The notes under the pieces are model-generated. The model was given only the letters and a program-made list of their open reading frames with translations, did not search any database and was not told the origin of the DNA. A stretch of 64,000 nucleotides of DNA, taken from Mesorhabditis belari (lineage: Eukaryota; Nematoda; Chromadorea; Rhabditida; Rhabditidae). Positions 11,201-23,452 of the stretch are shown one piece after another (the first letter of the stretch is position 1; the number at the start of each line of letters is the position of its first letter). The DNA lies in the NCBI GenBank assembly GCA_958450365.1, contig CAUEEP010000900.1:803501-867500 (forward strand), written 5' to 3'. The translations under genes were made by a program, and so were the position numbers.

Positions 11201-13147
11201 ACACAAAGATTGGCTGGTAAGATTGGCGATTTCTCAAAATTAAAACATTTTCAGCATCGAAAAGTCGAACAGCTATATTGAAATGTTTAATTGTGCACAT
11301 TTCTCTTAAATTTAGCTGCTCTGAATGTTCACAAAGATGATCCTCTCCTGCACGTTTATAGTTCAACACAAGAGAAGCTTGATGCGGTCACCGCTCAATA
11401 TCAGAAAGAACAGAGAAAGGTCTGATAGAAAATTTATTGTTGCTTTTTTGAGTTAACAGTTGTACTCTGTGCTTCTTCTTTAAATTTAAAAACACCATTT
11501 CAGGCGGATTCTGGGACATTTGATAAGCGCCCCGCCTCCTTTGCTATTGACAATCCAACTTTAAGCTCAAATATCTTGGTGTTGGGCTATCTAATTTAAA
11601 TAGTTTTTGTACTAATCGACGGAGAAAGACTTGGCGCATTCAATGATACCAAGAATATTTAAATTGCGCAGCTCAACACGAAGATATTTGAGCTCAAAGT
11701 TAGATTGCCAATGGCAAAAGGGGCGGGGCGCGTATCAAATGTCCGATAACCTTCCTGGCGTCACTTAAACGTGTCACTTTCCTTTCGCAATAACATAAAA
11801 TTTAAGGTGAAAGCCTTGGAAAGCGAGATCGAGGATCTACAAGGAGAATTCGAATTGGATCGATTGGATTACCTAGAAACAATACGGTGACTCTCTAATT
11901 GAGTTTTTAACAAAACAACTCTAGGAAACAAGATCAACAAATCAAACTCCTTGCTCAACTTCTCGACAAAATCCATCCATTAATCAAAAAGGTTTTTGGA
12001 TCTTTTTTTCACTTTGATTTCTTTCCTCAGCATCATTTTTTTCACCTTTCACTCCAAGAATCTCAAAACCACATGGCAACCAAATATCGAAAGAATCTCT
12101 ATGCAAAGAAAGTGATAATTGGACAGAGGAATTTGTTCCCCCAAAATTGGGGAGACCACATAAATCCCTCATTTCATTCGTAAAAACGCATTGATTTTCC
12201 CTCTTTCTTCTTTTTCTTATCAGATTGTTTTCTAGATACTCTTTCTAATCAGAACTGATTACCGTAATAACTTTAATTCCATAGTAATGTAGCTTATTAA
12301 TCATTATTATTTAGTTCTTCTTATTACTCTCACTCCCAGAAAATCATCTTATAGCTTGAAATCTCAACTCTAACCCAAGACTTTCAAAGGCTTACTTTTA
12401 AAATTCAAGGATTGCAACTACTACAACCTGGAGAAAGTCAAGAAAGAAGCAATATGGAATGCCGATGAGGGAAAGTTCGTTTCTGCACTTTATTTCTCAA
12501 CCTAGAAAAGAATTATTTGAAAATTCAATCCTAGATGGGTTCTCCCTGAAATGTCAATTTCGAAAACCACTCTACCAAATGCTACAAATGGCAATGGTAA
12601 GTCCGCAAATGCCTTTCAATACTTGAAAAGCCTAATATGTAGTAGCGTGTTAATACGTATACAACATACTGTGTTAATAGATTTTGTTTTATAATACGGC
12701 TAATTCCTAAAGTCCAGGCCATTCTAGGTTTGATCAATGGTAATCGAAGTGAGCCAGCCTCGAGAGCCGTTGCTGATTATCACAATGAAGATGAAAGTAA
12801 ATTGAGAAGGGTAAATAAATTACTCAAAAGAAATGCCGAACTCAGGAACTTTCAGCGTTTGGCTAAAAGTGAAGAGGAGAACCTCGCAAATAGCTATTTC
12901 AAGACATTCAACAAATCAAACGTTGTCAATAAGTATAAAGGAGATATGCAAAGAAAAATTGGTTAGTTTACATTTAATTTCTACAACCTGAGAACCAAAA
13001 GAAAATTTAGATGCTAAATCGTATTTCCCAAAGCGATTTCATAATGTGAAAGAGGGTCTTTTGACTGGAGTGATCTACACAGATGATGTCTATGGAAGAT
13101 CGGGAAGTGCAGGAAAAAGACCGACTAGACTTGAAGCAATCAAATGA
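8231..13147 (+). CDS. osm-3: kinesin-2 motor OSM-3/KIF17 homologue
   Basis: This is a plus-end-directed homodimeric kinesin-2, the family that moves intraflagellar transport trains in sensory cilia. I count 23 coding exons (8231-8302, 8740-8805, 8971-9051, 9188-9262, 9509-9625, 9702-9764, 9829-9957, 10001-10124, 10222-10361, 10402-10490, 10531-10685, 10750-10825, 10874-10952, 10996-11082, 11126-11216, 11316-11419, 11807-11886, 11925-11991, 12410-12474, 12535-12596, 12728-12810, 12856-12961, 13011-13147). They sum to 715 aa, close to C. elegans OSM-3 as I recall it (about 700 aa). The motor is at about 1-335, with P-loop GQTGAGKT near 87-94, SSRSH near 203 and DLAGSE near 232. A Gly-rich hinge ([10 protein letters not shown]) precedes coiled coil and a tail. 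An 18-nt optional exon may lie at 9318-9335. The ATG fits the conserved MAESVRV start. Confidence 0.95.
11508..11750. repeat. inverted-repeat element in an osm-3 intron
   Basis: Arms of about 80 bp: GACATTTGATAAGCGCCCCG on the left is answered by CGGGGCGCGTATCAAATGTC on the right, and AGCTCAAATATCTTGGTGTT by its near inverse. It fills most of the 387-bp intron 11420-11806. It is probably a MITE. Confidence 0.8.
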
Positions 13148-13238
13148 TTTTGCTTTGCATTACCGGTTTCCTTTCTATCGAACTTTTTTTCACCCTTTCT
13201 CTCTTATTTGAAAGCAAATTAGTAGACCGGTTATTTTA

Positions 13239-13244
13239 AATAAA
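13239..13244 (+). terminator. poly(A) signal of osm-3
   Basis: AATAAA lies about 92 nt after the osm-3 stop codon. Confidence 0.5.
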
Positions 13245-13247
13245 AAA

Positions 13248-13999
13248 CTATATTTTCTAGTCACTATTTTTCCGGTAAGCAATAGTAAACTACCACAGTC
13301 CATTTGCTTGTTCTTACTCGACTCACGCGGGCTTGATTTTATGCATATCAATCACCGTGATCCATCAATTCCTTCGCAACCCGGTTACTTTCGACGTGGT
13401 ATTCTTCTTTTCTATTAAACATGTGCTAAACTCAATAATCGGAAGAAAATGTTCATTATTCTAAATTAGCATCAATAAATCGATAACAAAATTCGATACA
13501 AACCACCATCAAAAAACGCTAATCAGAAAGAACTAAAATGACAAGTAATCATGAGGAATTTAAGATTCGAAAAACACATTTGGACATAGCTACACAAATA
13601 ACCAAATGTGTTTGTATAGCTTAGAATATATCACAGAACAATCTTTGAATAGTCATTAACAAAGACTGAAAAAGTAGATAAAACAATCGAAAAGAATGAA
13701 TAAATTTAGAAGCTACATTTTTTCTTTACGTCAAATAGTTTGGCGATTCTGTTTCAAAAATATTTGACACAAGGAGGAAGTAAACTTATGCTGCAAGAAA
13801 TATTAGGAATTTCATTGTGAGCAAAGTCGTATCACCAAGTAAAATAGGTACTTTGGAGAGAACGTAGACTTGAAACAAAAAAATGGGCATAGTTGTGAAA
13901 CTTGACATAGAACCATACCAAGCAAAAAAAGCACTAAGCCATAATAAAAAGTACCTACCTGTAAATGGCATTTCATTTTCATCGTTTAGAATATCCCGA
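13248..13999. other. convergent intergenic region
   Basis: About 850 bp separate the 3' ends of osm-3 (+) and the J-protein gene (-). No supported gene or clear repeat is visible. Confidence 0.6.
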
Positions 14000-16002
14000 C
14001 TAGTGTTGATAAATTTGCTTCAATCGATCACAAGCATCCAGCGTCATTCTTTCAGCCCGTTTCAACAGATCGATGTCTTGATATATCCTCGCACGATAAA
14101 TCATTGTATCCCCTAAAAGTAACTACCATATAAAAGGTCTGCAACTTATTTTCGTAAAACAATACGTAAACGAAAGATCTTTTGCAACAAAAACGACCAA
14201 ACTCACTTTGATTTTGTTCCTTGTAGCATTGCATTCGTAATTGTTGTATGTATTCATCCTCTACTTGTTGTTCAACCTAAAATTTATTATGCAAGGCCAA
14301 AATTGACTGGCACTTACTCGTTTTAATTGACTTTTGTAATTCTGCAAGAAATCGGATTTGACGAAATAGGGCACATGAAGTTCCGGAGTCTCTCGACGAA
14401 TATTGTACTTCCTAAAGGGCAATGATGCTATTACAGAAAAATAGAATAGCCATAAAAAATTCTAAAATAAAGTTTTACCCTTGTTGGTGAAGGGAAAAGG
14501 CGGGTTCAGACACCATAAATTGAGCGACGAGTCCAAGAATAAGCATGGCAATCAGTGGAAACAATTGCAAAAGTGGAGAGTAGGCTTGCTAAATTAAAAC
14601 GCTGCAAAAGAACCTTTACGAAATAGTTACTTGTTCATGCGCATGTTCATGACGGTGTTGCTGTTGATGAAAATGAGCTCGACGCCTCAAAAACTCAGTT
14701 AACTGTAACAATTTTAAAAATACCGATGAATTTGTTCTCCAGGAAACCCTCCACCGAAAAACATATTGAAGATCTCCTCGGCAGAGAAGTCGGCTATAAA
14801 TTACATTTTTCCAAGCACTTAGACAGAACCTTACATTCAAAACCGCGATTGTAATCATATTCAAAGTAGTCGCTATGCCCACGACGTCTACTAAAAATGT
14901 AAAATTCAAAACCGTCAATCTGAAAGCTTACGGGCTGGGCGAAGCGCTGCCATAAGTGTCATATTGATCTCGCTTATCTTTGTTTGAAAGAACAGCATAC
15001 GCATTTCCAAGTGCTAAAATTTATGATATAAATAATTTAGCTATGTTGCAACTTTAGTTGCCTGTAAAACGCACCCTTGAAAGCTTCAGTTGCATGTGGA
15101 GCATGACATTTATCTGGATGTAGTTGCAAAGCTAATTTTCTAAAATAAAGACTTTTAAGGAACAATGTTATACTTATTATCATACCTGTATTCCTTTTTA
15201 ATGTCTTCATCACTGGCGGTCTTTTGAACATTCAGTATTTCGTAGTAATCCTTGCAGCGACGAATACGGGATACAAGGTCAACTTGTTTCTGAAAGAACA
15301 ATACCGTAATTCAGGATAAATTTGTATTTTTCAAGCCTTTCATTAAAACTATATCCCGCATTGTTTATCAGTAAAACTAGCTTACTTGAGTATATTCAAC
15401 TCCAAGCCTTGGAGCACTTCTTGATCGAGACTTGGCTCGCGAGCCCGATGCTCCTCCATTTGCTTGAAGATTTGGAGCCGATGGAACTTAAAATTCATGT
15501 TATTTAATTGTCCAGACCACATAATATGCTAATAAAGTACTATTTAAAGCCAATTTCAGACATTAACTAACCATGCATGCTGTGACGTGCTCGCCGACTT
15601 CGCAATTCTGTATCCTCGTAGTGGTCATCATGAGCATATGACCTAGACAGCATATTATCTAAAATAATTTTATGGAACTTTTACCTATCTGCAGGTTCAT
15701 TTTCTTGGCTTGACGATTGATGCTGTGAAGTCAGCGTTTCGGCTTTGCGCAGAAGAACTAAAAACATACATCTCGTTGAAGTCTATCGATAAAATAAGCG
15801 TACAAGTTATATCCTGGTCAGGGTTGAGTTTTTTAGCCTTTTTTAACATCCGGATCGCCTTCTCCGCATCACCAACCTAAAAGTGGCTTTTGATGAATAT
15901 TCTTTAAACGGTGATAATAAACGATGTGCTACTTACCTTCAATGCGTCTCTCGCTCGATCCATACATACTTGCGCCTCCGATTTGTTTGCATCGGCAGTC
16001 AT
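14000..16002 (-). CDS. dnj-1: DNAJB12/DNAJB14-type ER membrane J-protein
   Basis: This is an Hsp40 co-chaperone of the ER membrane that presents substrates to cytosolic Hsp70. Fifteen exons sum to 400 aa (15937-16002, 15804-15876, 15685-15757, 15572-15642, 15386-15486, 15186-15289, 15075-15139, 14932-15013, 14835-14890, 14724-14793, 14631-14685, 14479-14588, 14318-14411, 14207-14276, 14000-14112). The N-terminus has an [14 protein letters not shown] helix, then a J domain (about 135-200, HPD in [10 protein letters not shown]), an [10 protein letters not shown] segment, a His-rich stretch, one transmembrane helix (about 278-296) and the C-terminal DUF1977 region ([18 protein letters not shown]). 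TTTAG immediately precedes the ATG, suggesting trans-splicing. The acceptor at 14686 is an unusual TTTTTGAG. The C. elegans symbol is from memory. Confidence 0.93.
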
Positions 16003-16498
16003 CTAAATAGGTAGTTTTATTATAGAAAAAAACTTGAACCCAACCTTATCTTAATTTCTTGAAAATCTGTTCCTGTTTCATACAAAGCTGCGCAAGATAC
16101 AAGCCGCTACCTAAATTTTGAATAAAAAGAGCAAGTTCTTCAACCCAAAGATCATTTCATTTAGAAATTTAGGAATTAGACCGAAAAACGGTTCAGATTA
16201 GTAAAGGGCCCTAATTGTAAGGAACGTAATTGTGCAGAGTTCATTCAATAAGATGAGTGAAACAAAGAACGACGTGGTCCTATGTCGAAACGAGAGCTTG
16301 TCGTGAGCGCATAATAGCGAACACAGAGTTGAGCTACAAAAAGAATAGTTTCACGACAACAAAAAATCAGTGAAAAACGGTCTTTATATTTCTCTTCAGA
16401 AAAGAACTTGAATAGATCATAATGCACCCTTTCCGATAGCAATTTCGCAGCCAAATAATTAATATTTTATTCAACAAAAACGTATAAACCAAATCTAT

Positions 16499-17793
<1,295 letters not shown>

Positions 17794-18279
17794 GGGAGTG
17801 GGACAAATGCGACCTTTTTTTGCGCACCCGGACATTTGCGCACCTTTTTTTCCGCACCCAGCCCATTAGCGCACCTTTTTTCGCGTTTTAAAAAACCTCT
17901 AAAAGCTAATATTAACCAATTTCTATTCCAAAAGTTGTTTTTCTAGGTAATTTGAGGGCGTAGAATTCAAATTTTGACATATCAGGGCTTGTGGAAACAA
18001 ACGGACGGAGTTATACAAAGAGAAAAATCGACGATTTTCTGTAATTTGATCTAGCCGTTTTGTCTTTCAAATTGGTTCCACACGCTCTGTTATGTCAAAA
18101 TTTGAATTCGACACCCTCAAATTACCTAGAAAAACAACATTTGGAATAGAAATTGGTTAATATTAGCTTTTTAGAGTTTTTTTAAAACGCGAAAAAAGGT
18201 GCGCTAATGAGCAAGGTGCGGAAAAAAGGTGCGCCTATGTCCGGGTGCGCAAAAAAAAGGTCGCATTTGTCCCACTCCC
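17794..18279. repeat. hAT-like palindromic MITE, copy 2
   Basis: Same family as 1797-2346, with termini GGGAGTGGGACAAATGCG and inverse. It is flanked by GTTTCTGA on both sides (17786-17793 and 18280-18287), a perfect 8-bp target duplication. It lies between the uS8 gene and the peptide precursor. Confidence 0.92.
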
Positions 18280-18386
18280 GTTTCTGATAATTGGCAAGAT
18301 TTGTGTATACTCGTGTATTTAAAAAGTTATCCAATCAAGGGATAGATTTATTTGTAGAATTGAATGTCATTCAATGCGAAGTGTTA

Positions 18387-18770
18387 TTATTCGGTCCTTG
18401 CATGACGATGAGGGCCATACTGCCTAAAATTGAATCAGTTATATACAAATTATCCTAAACACTTAACTTGTGTTCCCTAGGTGTTAGGTTTAGACTTACA
18501 ACATGCATTGAACAGGCGAAAAGAAACAATTTCGATCATATCCACCACCTCTTCGATATCTGATCGATCTTTTCGTGTTTTGTTGATACGTTGGTCTCAC
18601 GGGGAAACGATCGAATCTGACAATTGTGTTTCATTTTAAGAAGTTCGAACAATTCTTTCAGACTGTATGTATATGTACCTGTGAGCTGGCAAAAATCTCC
18701 GCTCCGCAGCTAGAGTTTCAAGTTGACATCCAAAAATAAACACACAAATGCTTAACAGCCAGTAAAGCAT
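18387..18770 (-). CDS. allatostatin-C/somatostatin-like neuropeptide precursor
   Basis: A small secreted precursor with three exons (18679-18770, 18500-18616, 18387-18423) and 81 aa. A hydrophobic signal peptide (MLYWLLSICVFIFGC) comes first, then a spacer with basic cleavage sites (TKR and YRR) and a C-terminal segment GGGYDRNCFFSPVQCML followed by a short tail. The core C-x6-C with aromatic-Phe-x-Pro (CFFSPVQC) resembles insect allatostatin C (C-x-F-N-P-x-S-C), where the two cysteines form a ring. Visible: signal peptide, dibasic sites, two-Cys ring. Inferred: neuropeptide function and family. It could instead be another small disulfide peptide. Confidence 0.75.
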
Positions 18771-19144
18771 CACGAGTGAATAGCTTGAGTTGAGAGTAAA
18801 TGAATGAAATGCAAAATATCACAGACACAGCTTCAAAGTAAGTTGAATGGTTTTTGCGTGGGCTAACTTTTTCTCGGAAACACTCAAAGAATGAGTTAAA
18901 ATTTCTCAAAAGGAAATAGAGGAAATGAGTGTCTTTCCTTGTCTTCTCTTATCCGATACCCTCATCTTTGTCTTGAAAGACCAAGAAGCACAAATTAACT
19001 CCAACGTTTTCTTTCTAGGGAATTGTTTACCATAATTAAAAAAGTTCAACCATTGACACTTCTTGTTAGAACCTTGTGAAAAAGTTGATAGAATCAATCC
19101 TGAATTGATAGTATAGCTTGGTGTCAGGTGTTCTTTCAGGCACA

Positions 19145-21779
19145 TTAATATTTATCAGGAGAATTTTCTCTCGAATCATCATCTTCTTCTAGTTCATTTT
19201 GTGCCAAAGTCTTATCGATTATCTCGGCCAATCGTCCCAAAGCTACTCCATCATGGATCTAAATGTTTTTGAATTTCCTTTCGTTCTCCACAAACCTCTG
19301 TAAAATATAATCTTCCCAAAGTTAAAAGGTTTTTCGCCATCGCAGCTCGAGTTTTTCGATGGCTTTCCAGAACTCTGAAAGGAAAATTATAATAGAAATT
19401 TCGTACACTGTTTATTATATGTTGATATGATTGTATTTGTAATACCTATTGTGGAGGAAAATGTAAATTTCCACGAAAAACACCACAGTCGAGATGGCGA
19501 TTCCAATGGCACCGAGAGTGAAAATCCCGACTGTAGAAGCCATATCTGAAAGTTGAACAAAAATTATACTTAGCTATCTTAGCATTAAATGTTTTTAAGC
19601 ATTTTTTTCATTTTTTATACTAACTTAAGGGTTTAGAGACGATCTCTGGATTTGAAGTATCCACAATTTGCGTGCACTTCGGAATGTTCCCAATTTTATA
19701 ACCTTCTCGAAAGTATTTGCTAAACAACCAATTTCTTAAGATAACAGGAATAATCCTAACCTGAAAGTATGTTGAATCATATCACTGTTCATAATGATTG
19801 CTGTATTCATCGATTTCAAGAACCGGCTCTTGTTTTGGAAGACAAAATATGAACCGACTTGAGGTAAACCTGTAGTTTTTTTGAATACACCTTGTTTTTT
19901 CATCTCTTACCATCACTAACATAAACAAGATTGCACCGTTCTTTGCTCATTTGCATAGCCAAACTGTCTTCTTGAATTGGATAAACATATGGACCTAGAT
20001 TCGAGGGTTTCAACCAGAGTATCACAAATTAAAACTCACCTGATTCAACCATATCCAAAGCGTCGGAAACACTTTTTGCTAAAACAACTGGATTATTTGC
20101 GGTGGCAGCTCTTAATGATACAAAATGAGGATCATTCGAGTTCACCAAATCATCAAAATACCTGAAATCGATTGGAATGCTTTTTCTTTCAAAATTCCCC
20201 ACCAGTTTCCCATATAATTTGTGACAAGATGGTATTGTCCCTTACCGATCAATTGAATTAATCCATCAGCATTTCTCAAGTTTGGGTTCTTTGAAATGAA
20301 AAAGGTTTTCAATTTACTTGAAAGGGTTTGTGCTTGGTGGAGCAAGGAGAGCCGACAAGAGGAGACCTTCATAGAGTTTGATGAGAAAACCGGACTGAAA
20401 ACGGAGTGGGTTCAGCTAGAAAAGGAAGGGCAATATACTGTCTTACATAAATTCCTCAAATCTCTAAGCTTTATTTTACTGTACCATACATTTTTCTTCA
20501 TAAATCTCACCTGAAGAAGGGCACAGAAAAACATGACGATATTCCCAGCGATCGTGAAGAAGTTCATGTCTTCACTGTGTTCATCCAATTGTAATTGAAT
20601 GCATTGCCAGAAAACCTAGAACAGTTTTTTTTGTTTTTCGATGTAAGAATTCACCTCAAATGGTCGAAATCGTTTCCTCATTCCTAAATCTTTTTCGACA
20701 CGAGAAATCCCAATCAGCACCAATACTTGCGTGATAAATGAGCCCACTATGACCAACCATGTCACAGTAGAATATGGCTAAAATGAAAAGAATAATGGTA
20801 TAAGTGGTGATCAAACTTTGAAAGCATTCCATAAAATTGAGCCGATATCTTGAGTCTTTTCACGAACGACATAGATTGGTTGCACCTGGAAGCTGAGAAA
20901 TCGAAATGAGATCGATTTTGTCATTTGTATTGTCGAATTAACCAAAACCAAATCCAGCTTCTAATAAATTTTATGTAAAAGGTTTACATTTGTAAGCGGA
21001 TACGAAAAATCAAAGTATTGATCTCGAAGATCGGTTCTCTGATACATCAAACAAGCCACATCGGCCGTATCATTGGCCAGCATTCCCAGCACGCCAACCC
21101 AAGTATCGTTTGACTAAAGAGAAAGCATAGTTAATACTATTGATATTTGACAATAAACATCATATTTTATTTCATGAACTTACTAATCGAGTTCCCCAAT
21201 CGAGACTTCCAACGATATTTTGTGACAAAACAGGCTCAACATCGTAGCCCGCATAAGCGGCAATCTGTCCCATCATCTACAAAAAAACTCTTTATATTCA
21301 AATCTACTATATAAAAGGGCAGTGTCTGTCCTTCCGTCCATCTCTACGGGCTTCAAAATATACAGCTAGAGAAACCCGCCGTTTCGGCTGGTCTCAAATA
21401 TTTACAGTACCATTCGTTTTATCTCCAAATTGTTCCAAATCTCCACATTTGTTTTAAGGTAACATAAAGTACTATCACTTGATTATTGGATAAAGCTTTC
21501 TCTACTTCTAAAGTATATCCAGGAAATGGACAAGCCAAATTCGGTTGAAGTTGTGGAAAACGAAGACAATTCGCGAATGCATCTGGTGGATTTCTCGCGT
21601 AGACCACTCGAATTTTCTGCTAAAGGTAGCAAAATAGTTTTTGTTTAAAATATGAATTAGAATTAGAAACTATGCCTCTCTTGTTAATTTAATTCTAAAC
21701 AAACCTTTCCCAGATGAACATCTTGGAACCTACAGTCTTTGAGTAGCAAAATTAGAGTTGCTACAGTAAGCAATCTCAT
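19145..21779 (-). CDS. divergent ionotropic glutamate receptor-like channel
   Basis: Sixteen exons sum to 530 aa. The order is signal peptide (MRLLTVATLILLL), ligand-binding half S1 (with CPFPGYTLEMMGQIAAYAGY, TADVACLMYQRTDLRDQYF and FSYPLT), M1 (about 160-183), pore-loop region (RPFEVFWQCIQLQL), M3 (FFTIAGNIVMFFCALLQ), ligand-binding half S2 and M4 (about 437-462) with a short acidic cytoplasmic tail. There is no large N-terminal LIVBP domain, so it resembles insect IRs and the nematode IR-like families more than classical GLR subunits. The canonical M3 SYTANLAAF is absent (GNIVMFFCALLQLN instead), so gating and ligand are uncertain. Phases close across all exons. The acceptor at about 20275 is an unusual ACTTGAG, and one intron (20162-20202) is only 41 nt. 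Confidence 0.85.
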
Positions 21780-22214
21780 CTTCTGAAAAACTTTATCAAC
21801 TTAAAAATTCACCAAACTTAATATTTACTTTTCAAATCCGCTTCCAATCCGAGATTTTAAAATATCGGATTTCATTTTGTGGTAACAGGTGTCTCGTTTT
21901 TCATGATCCCATCAAAATTTTGGTTAAGAATGAGAAAAGAGTCAATTTTTTTTGCGGTTTCCTTGCTTTTGAGTGATTTTTGGGTACAAGAGGTTTTCCT
22001 TGAGAGTTCTTTCATTGCGAACACTCTATTGTTTCTGCATTCACTTCAAAGAGCAGCTACTTGAAAGACAATCATGTGAAGTCAACTGGAAACTCAAAGT
22101 CAACTGGAAAGTCTTTCTAGAAGTTAAGATTCAATTTGAATCAAGGGATTTGAGCATTTGAAAGTTTTCTTTTCCTGCTAAACTAACTAGACTATTTCTT
22201 GAATTTCCGTTGCT
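21780..22214. other. intergenic, upstream of the IR-like gene
   Basis: Contains no supported exon. It lies between the divergently transcribed IR-like gene (-) and the Cys-loop channel gene (+), so it probably holds promoter sequence for one or both. Confidence 0.5.
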
Positions 22215-22700
22215 TTGCTTGCTTCAACGTCACCAACCAGCCTCTCTACAAATAGAAGAATCTCCGTACTTTGGCCTCTCCTCATCGTGCACATAGATAT
22301 CCAGTGCATAATCAGCGTCTCATCTTGCCGGGAGAATTCCCACGTCTCTTCCTCTTTCTTCTTGTTGTGCCCTAGGGGTGACGATGGGGGGACCATCTCT
22401 TCCATAGAGAAGGGGCTGTATCTCCGCTTTCCTATATCCGACCTCGATTCCTGTGTATCCTTTTGTCTTCTCTTCTCTTTTTGTTCTCTTCATTGGTGGG
22501 ATCTCCGAAGTCTGAAAAGCCCCAAGGGAGAGGTTTTTCCTGCCCCCTTCCTCCCCTTCCTCCCCTTCCTCCCCGTCGTGATCCTCTCTTTCTTCTCCTC
22601 TTCTCTCCTTTTCTTTTCCCACTTCCAGGATCCCCGTCCTTTTCTCCCGTTGGGCCAAACGCTTCTCTGTGGTGGCTGTGGCATGACTTTTTCTGCTCAG
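22215..22700. repeat. GC-richer polypyrimidine/polypurine tract
   Basis: The plus strand is almost all C and T over about 400 nt, with three direct TTCCTCCCC units near 22545-22575. Several overlapping frames are open on both strands (up to 173 codons), but their translations are Pro/Ser/Leu or Arg/Glu/Gly low-complexity and have no splice context, so I do not call a gene. Confidence 0.6.
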
Positions 22701-23452
22701 GTCGCCCGTCCACATCGTTATTCCTCGATTATTTGATTGTCGTGCAAACACATGGAAGCAATTGGGCCCAATAACAATTTTTCTGTTTTCAGTTTTAACC
22801 AAATAGAATAGTTTTGATTTTACTGACACTGGCAGTCAACTTTCAGTGTCTTCCTTGTCTATACTTTATTTTCTTAATACTTAAAGATTTTCCTTTCTGT
22901 AATGTTCATCTTGAACATATTCGAAGCTTTGTGCTCGTTCAAGCATTTAATGAAATTGTCCACATTTCTCCATTTCTTCTTTGATGTTGCCACAGTAACT
23001 AATGAAAAGTAAGGCGATAAAGAGCGATTTGCAATATTTCGAGAGTAAATGTAAAGTAAAAAAAGTTAACTTACGAGAAAAAAATCTTAATCCCTTTTTT
23101 CAGTCACCCAATCATCAATAACTAGGTGATAGATTATTTGATTTTAACAACTTCATAAATCTTTCATTATTCAATGATTGATTCATTCTCATTATCTTTC
23201 AATATTTTTCCTTCAACTAAAGCAACTTTCTTTTCTTCTCAAACATCTTTAGAAGAAACATTTATTCTCACAAATGCCTTCATATTGAAGACGAAATCCC
23301 ATCGATAATCCCTCTCATTATTCATTGCACCCAGTCATCTCTATCGCTTTTGGATTAGAGTTTTACTTGGAAAAATGTTTTTTTCAAGTTCTCTTAAAGA
23401 TCGTTACTTTTTTTTTTGCAATATTTTCCTTTGTTATAAATTGTATTTTAGA
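22701..23452. other. 5' region of the Cys-loop channel gene
   Basis: No supported gene. It ends with the acceptor TTGTATTTTAG directly before the proposed channel start codon. Confidence 0.5.

Noticed and set aside
22215..22829. Long open frames on both strands (173 and 169 codons)
   Set aside because: They are products of a polypyrimidine/polypurine tract: low-complexity translations, several frames open at once, and no splice or family support.
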